Positions 6,180-7,033 of a stretch of 7,033 bases of DNA are shown piece by piece (position 1 is the first letter of the stretch; each line of letters starts with the position of its first letter). Location of the stretch: assembly GCA_030622265.1 (NCBI GenBank), contig JAUXGG010000084.1:1-7033 (forward strand), given 5' to 3'. The stretch is from Candidatus Eiseniibacteriota bacterium (GTDB lineage Bacteria > Arandabacterota > Arandabacteria > Arandabacterales > Arandabacteraceae). The notes under the pieces were generated by a model that made no database searches, was not told where the DNA came from, and saw only the letters and a program-made list of their open reading frames with translations. Position numbers and translations under genes: made by a program.

Positions 6180-6217
6180 CCTAGGAGCATGGTTTTGTAC
6201 CCTGTCTAACTCCTAGG
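6180..6217 (+). repeat. Inverted repeat overlapping the sensor gene's ribosome-binding site
   Basis: CCTAGGAG (6180-6187) and CTCCTAGG (6210-6217) are perfect 8-bp inverted copies separated by 22 nt. Each contains the palindrome CCTAGG, so they also act as near-direct repeats. The downstream arm includes most of the AGGA (6215-6218) that serves as ribosome-binding site for the ATG at 6224. It could be a paired operator or an RNA stem masking translation initiation. The repeat is plain; the role is inference. The rest of the 90-bp spacer (6134-6223) shows nothing clear. Confidence 0.55.
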
Positions 6218-6223
6218 ATCGAT

Positions 6224-7033
6224 ATGGCCACATTTCCAGGTGCCAAATCAAGAGATAGCCGCCTCCCCTTCTGGCTGGGGTTGCTGGCACGCTCGGGCCT
6301 CGGCATACAGGGCAGGTTTCTGCTCCTGGTCGCCGCGGTCATTACAGCGATCGTGCTGACATTTTCCTGGTTCTTCATTCATCGCGAGCGGGCGATCATC
6401 GAGGCCGAGCTCTTCAAGAGGGCCCGGAGTCTTGCGTCCAACCTGGCCTTCAACAGCACCCTCGGCGTTCTCACCCGGGACATCTCGGGATTAAGCGAAC
6501 TCGCCTCGGGTATCGCCCGGTCAGAGGATGATATCGTCTACGCGATGATCATCGACAAGGACGGGACGATTCTGGGACATAGCCTCTCTGCAAGAGTGGG
6601 CAAGGTGATCGAGATCCCCGAAGACGTCACGGGCTTTGTCAGCGACGCCGACATGCAGAGTCAGGGGCAGGAAGCCCAGGACTACCTCGTGCATTTCATC
6701 ATGCCGGTCGAGAGGATCAAGCAGGATATCTCGAGGGAGGAGCTCCTGCTTCCGGGTGACGATATGAACAACCTGTCCAGTCCCTACACCCAAGGGAACG
6801 AAGGCGAGATCGAGGAGATAGGAAAGGCGGTTGTCGGCGTCTCCCTGCTGGGCATGCAGAGCATGATGGCACAACTGAGACTGATCGTCGCGATTCTTGC
6901 CGCCATTATCGGGTCAGCCTCGATTTTCGCCGTCTACGGCATGGCCCGGGCCGTTGCGATACCGATCAAGCGCCTCGTCGCGGCGACTGAGAAAGTCGCG
7001 GCCGGCGACTTGAGTCACATGGTGGAAGCCAAG
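6224..7033 (+). CDS. Two-transmembrane sensor with periplasmic Cache-like domain and HAMP, N-terminal part
   Basis: An open frame of 270 codons runs from ATG at 6224 to the window edge with no stop. TM1 is at about 31-52, preceded by a basic cytoplasmic tail and followed by HRERAIIEAELFKRA. The periplasmic part (about 53-216) has a helical start and then a strand-rich core, DIVYAMIIDKDGTILGHS (103-120), VHFIMPV (156-162) and KAVVGVSLLGM (201-211), resembling single Cache/PAS-like sensor domains. TM2 lies at about 218-240 and runs into a HAMP linker with the characteristic IPIKRL (246-251) and AAGDLSHMV (259-267). HAMP proteins of this layout are usually histidine kinases, but diguanylate or adenylate cyclases, PP2C phosphatases and chemoreceptors share it; the deciding domain lies beyond the window. 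Residues about 165-198 form an acidic, polar insertion between core strands. AGGA at 6215-6218 serves as ribosome-binding site inside an inverted repeat. Confidence 0.85.
   Translation, partial: MATFPGAKSRDSRLPFWLGLLARSGLGIQGRFLLLVAAVITAIVLTFSWFFIHRERAIIEAELFKRARSLASNLAFNSTLGVLTRDISGLSELASGIARSEDDIVYAMIIDKDGTILGHSLSARVGKVIEIPEDVTGFVSDADMQSQGQEAQDYLVHFIMPVERIKQDISREELLLPGDDMNNLSSPYTQGNEGEIEEIGKAVVGVSLLGMQSMMAQLRLIVAILAAIIGSASIFAVYGMARAVAIPIKRLVAATEKVAAGDLSHMVEAK

Noticed and set aside
6521..6874. 117-codon minus-strand open frame inside the sensor gene
   Set aside because: Antisense to the sensor's periplasmic domain and TM2, with no independent support.

Overview
The window looks like chromosomal DNA from a Gram-negative (diderm), moderately GC-rich bacterium. 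The diderm call rests on three exported proteins: one lipoprotein-like and two predicted outer-membrane beta-barrels. Their style, with a DNRLRE-type repeat lipoprotein beside a divergent FadL-like barrel, reminds me of poorly cultured FCB-type phyla such as Krumholzibacteriota, Eisenbacteria or Zixibacteria. That placement is an impression, not something the sequence proves.

Left half (1-2970, minus strand): a housekeeping unit read right to left. A sigma70-like promoter (TTGACA-N17-TACTAT) precedes a leader containing a terminator-like hairpin, then a tRNA with a CAU anticodon, tilS (tRNA-Ile lysidine synthetase), hpt (hypoxanthine phosphoribosyltransferase) and ftsH (membrane AAA+ protease, cut by the window edge). 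tilS, hpt and ftsH are tightly packed, with gaps of 3 and 20 bp, in the order known from Bacillus and many other bacteria. No terminator is visible between the tRNA and tilS, so the tRNA may be co-transcribed with them.

Right half (3009-7033, plus strand): envelope and sensing genes diverging from the tRNA promoter. A lipoprotein-like protein with two tandem DNRLRE-like modules overlaps by 4 bp a 403-residue predicted outer-membrane barrel, which suggests translational coupling. After a 118-bp spacer with small GC-rich hairpins comes a small 169-residue barrel with its own strong ribosome-binding site. A 90-bp spacer with a perfect 8-bp inverted repeat then leads into the N-terminal 270 residues of a two-transmembrane sensor (periplasmic Cache-like domain, then HAMP) whose output domain lies beyond the window.

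There is no gene-free stretch longer than about 180 bases. I see no mobile element, CRISPR array, rRNA or phage gene, and no convincing new defence or mobile system. The most interesting points are the tRNA(CAU)/tilS linkage with its leader hairpin, the coupled DNRLRE lipoprotein/barrel pair, and the dyad overlapping the sensor gene's ribosome-binding site.
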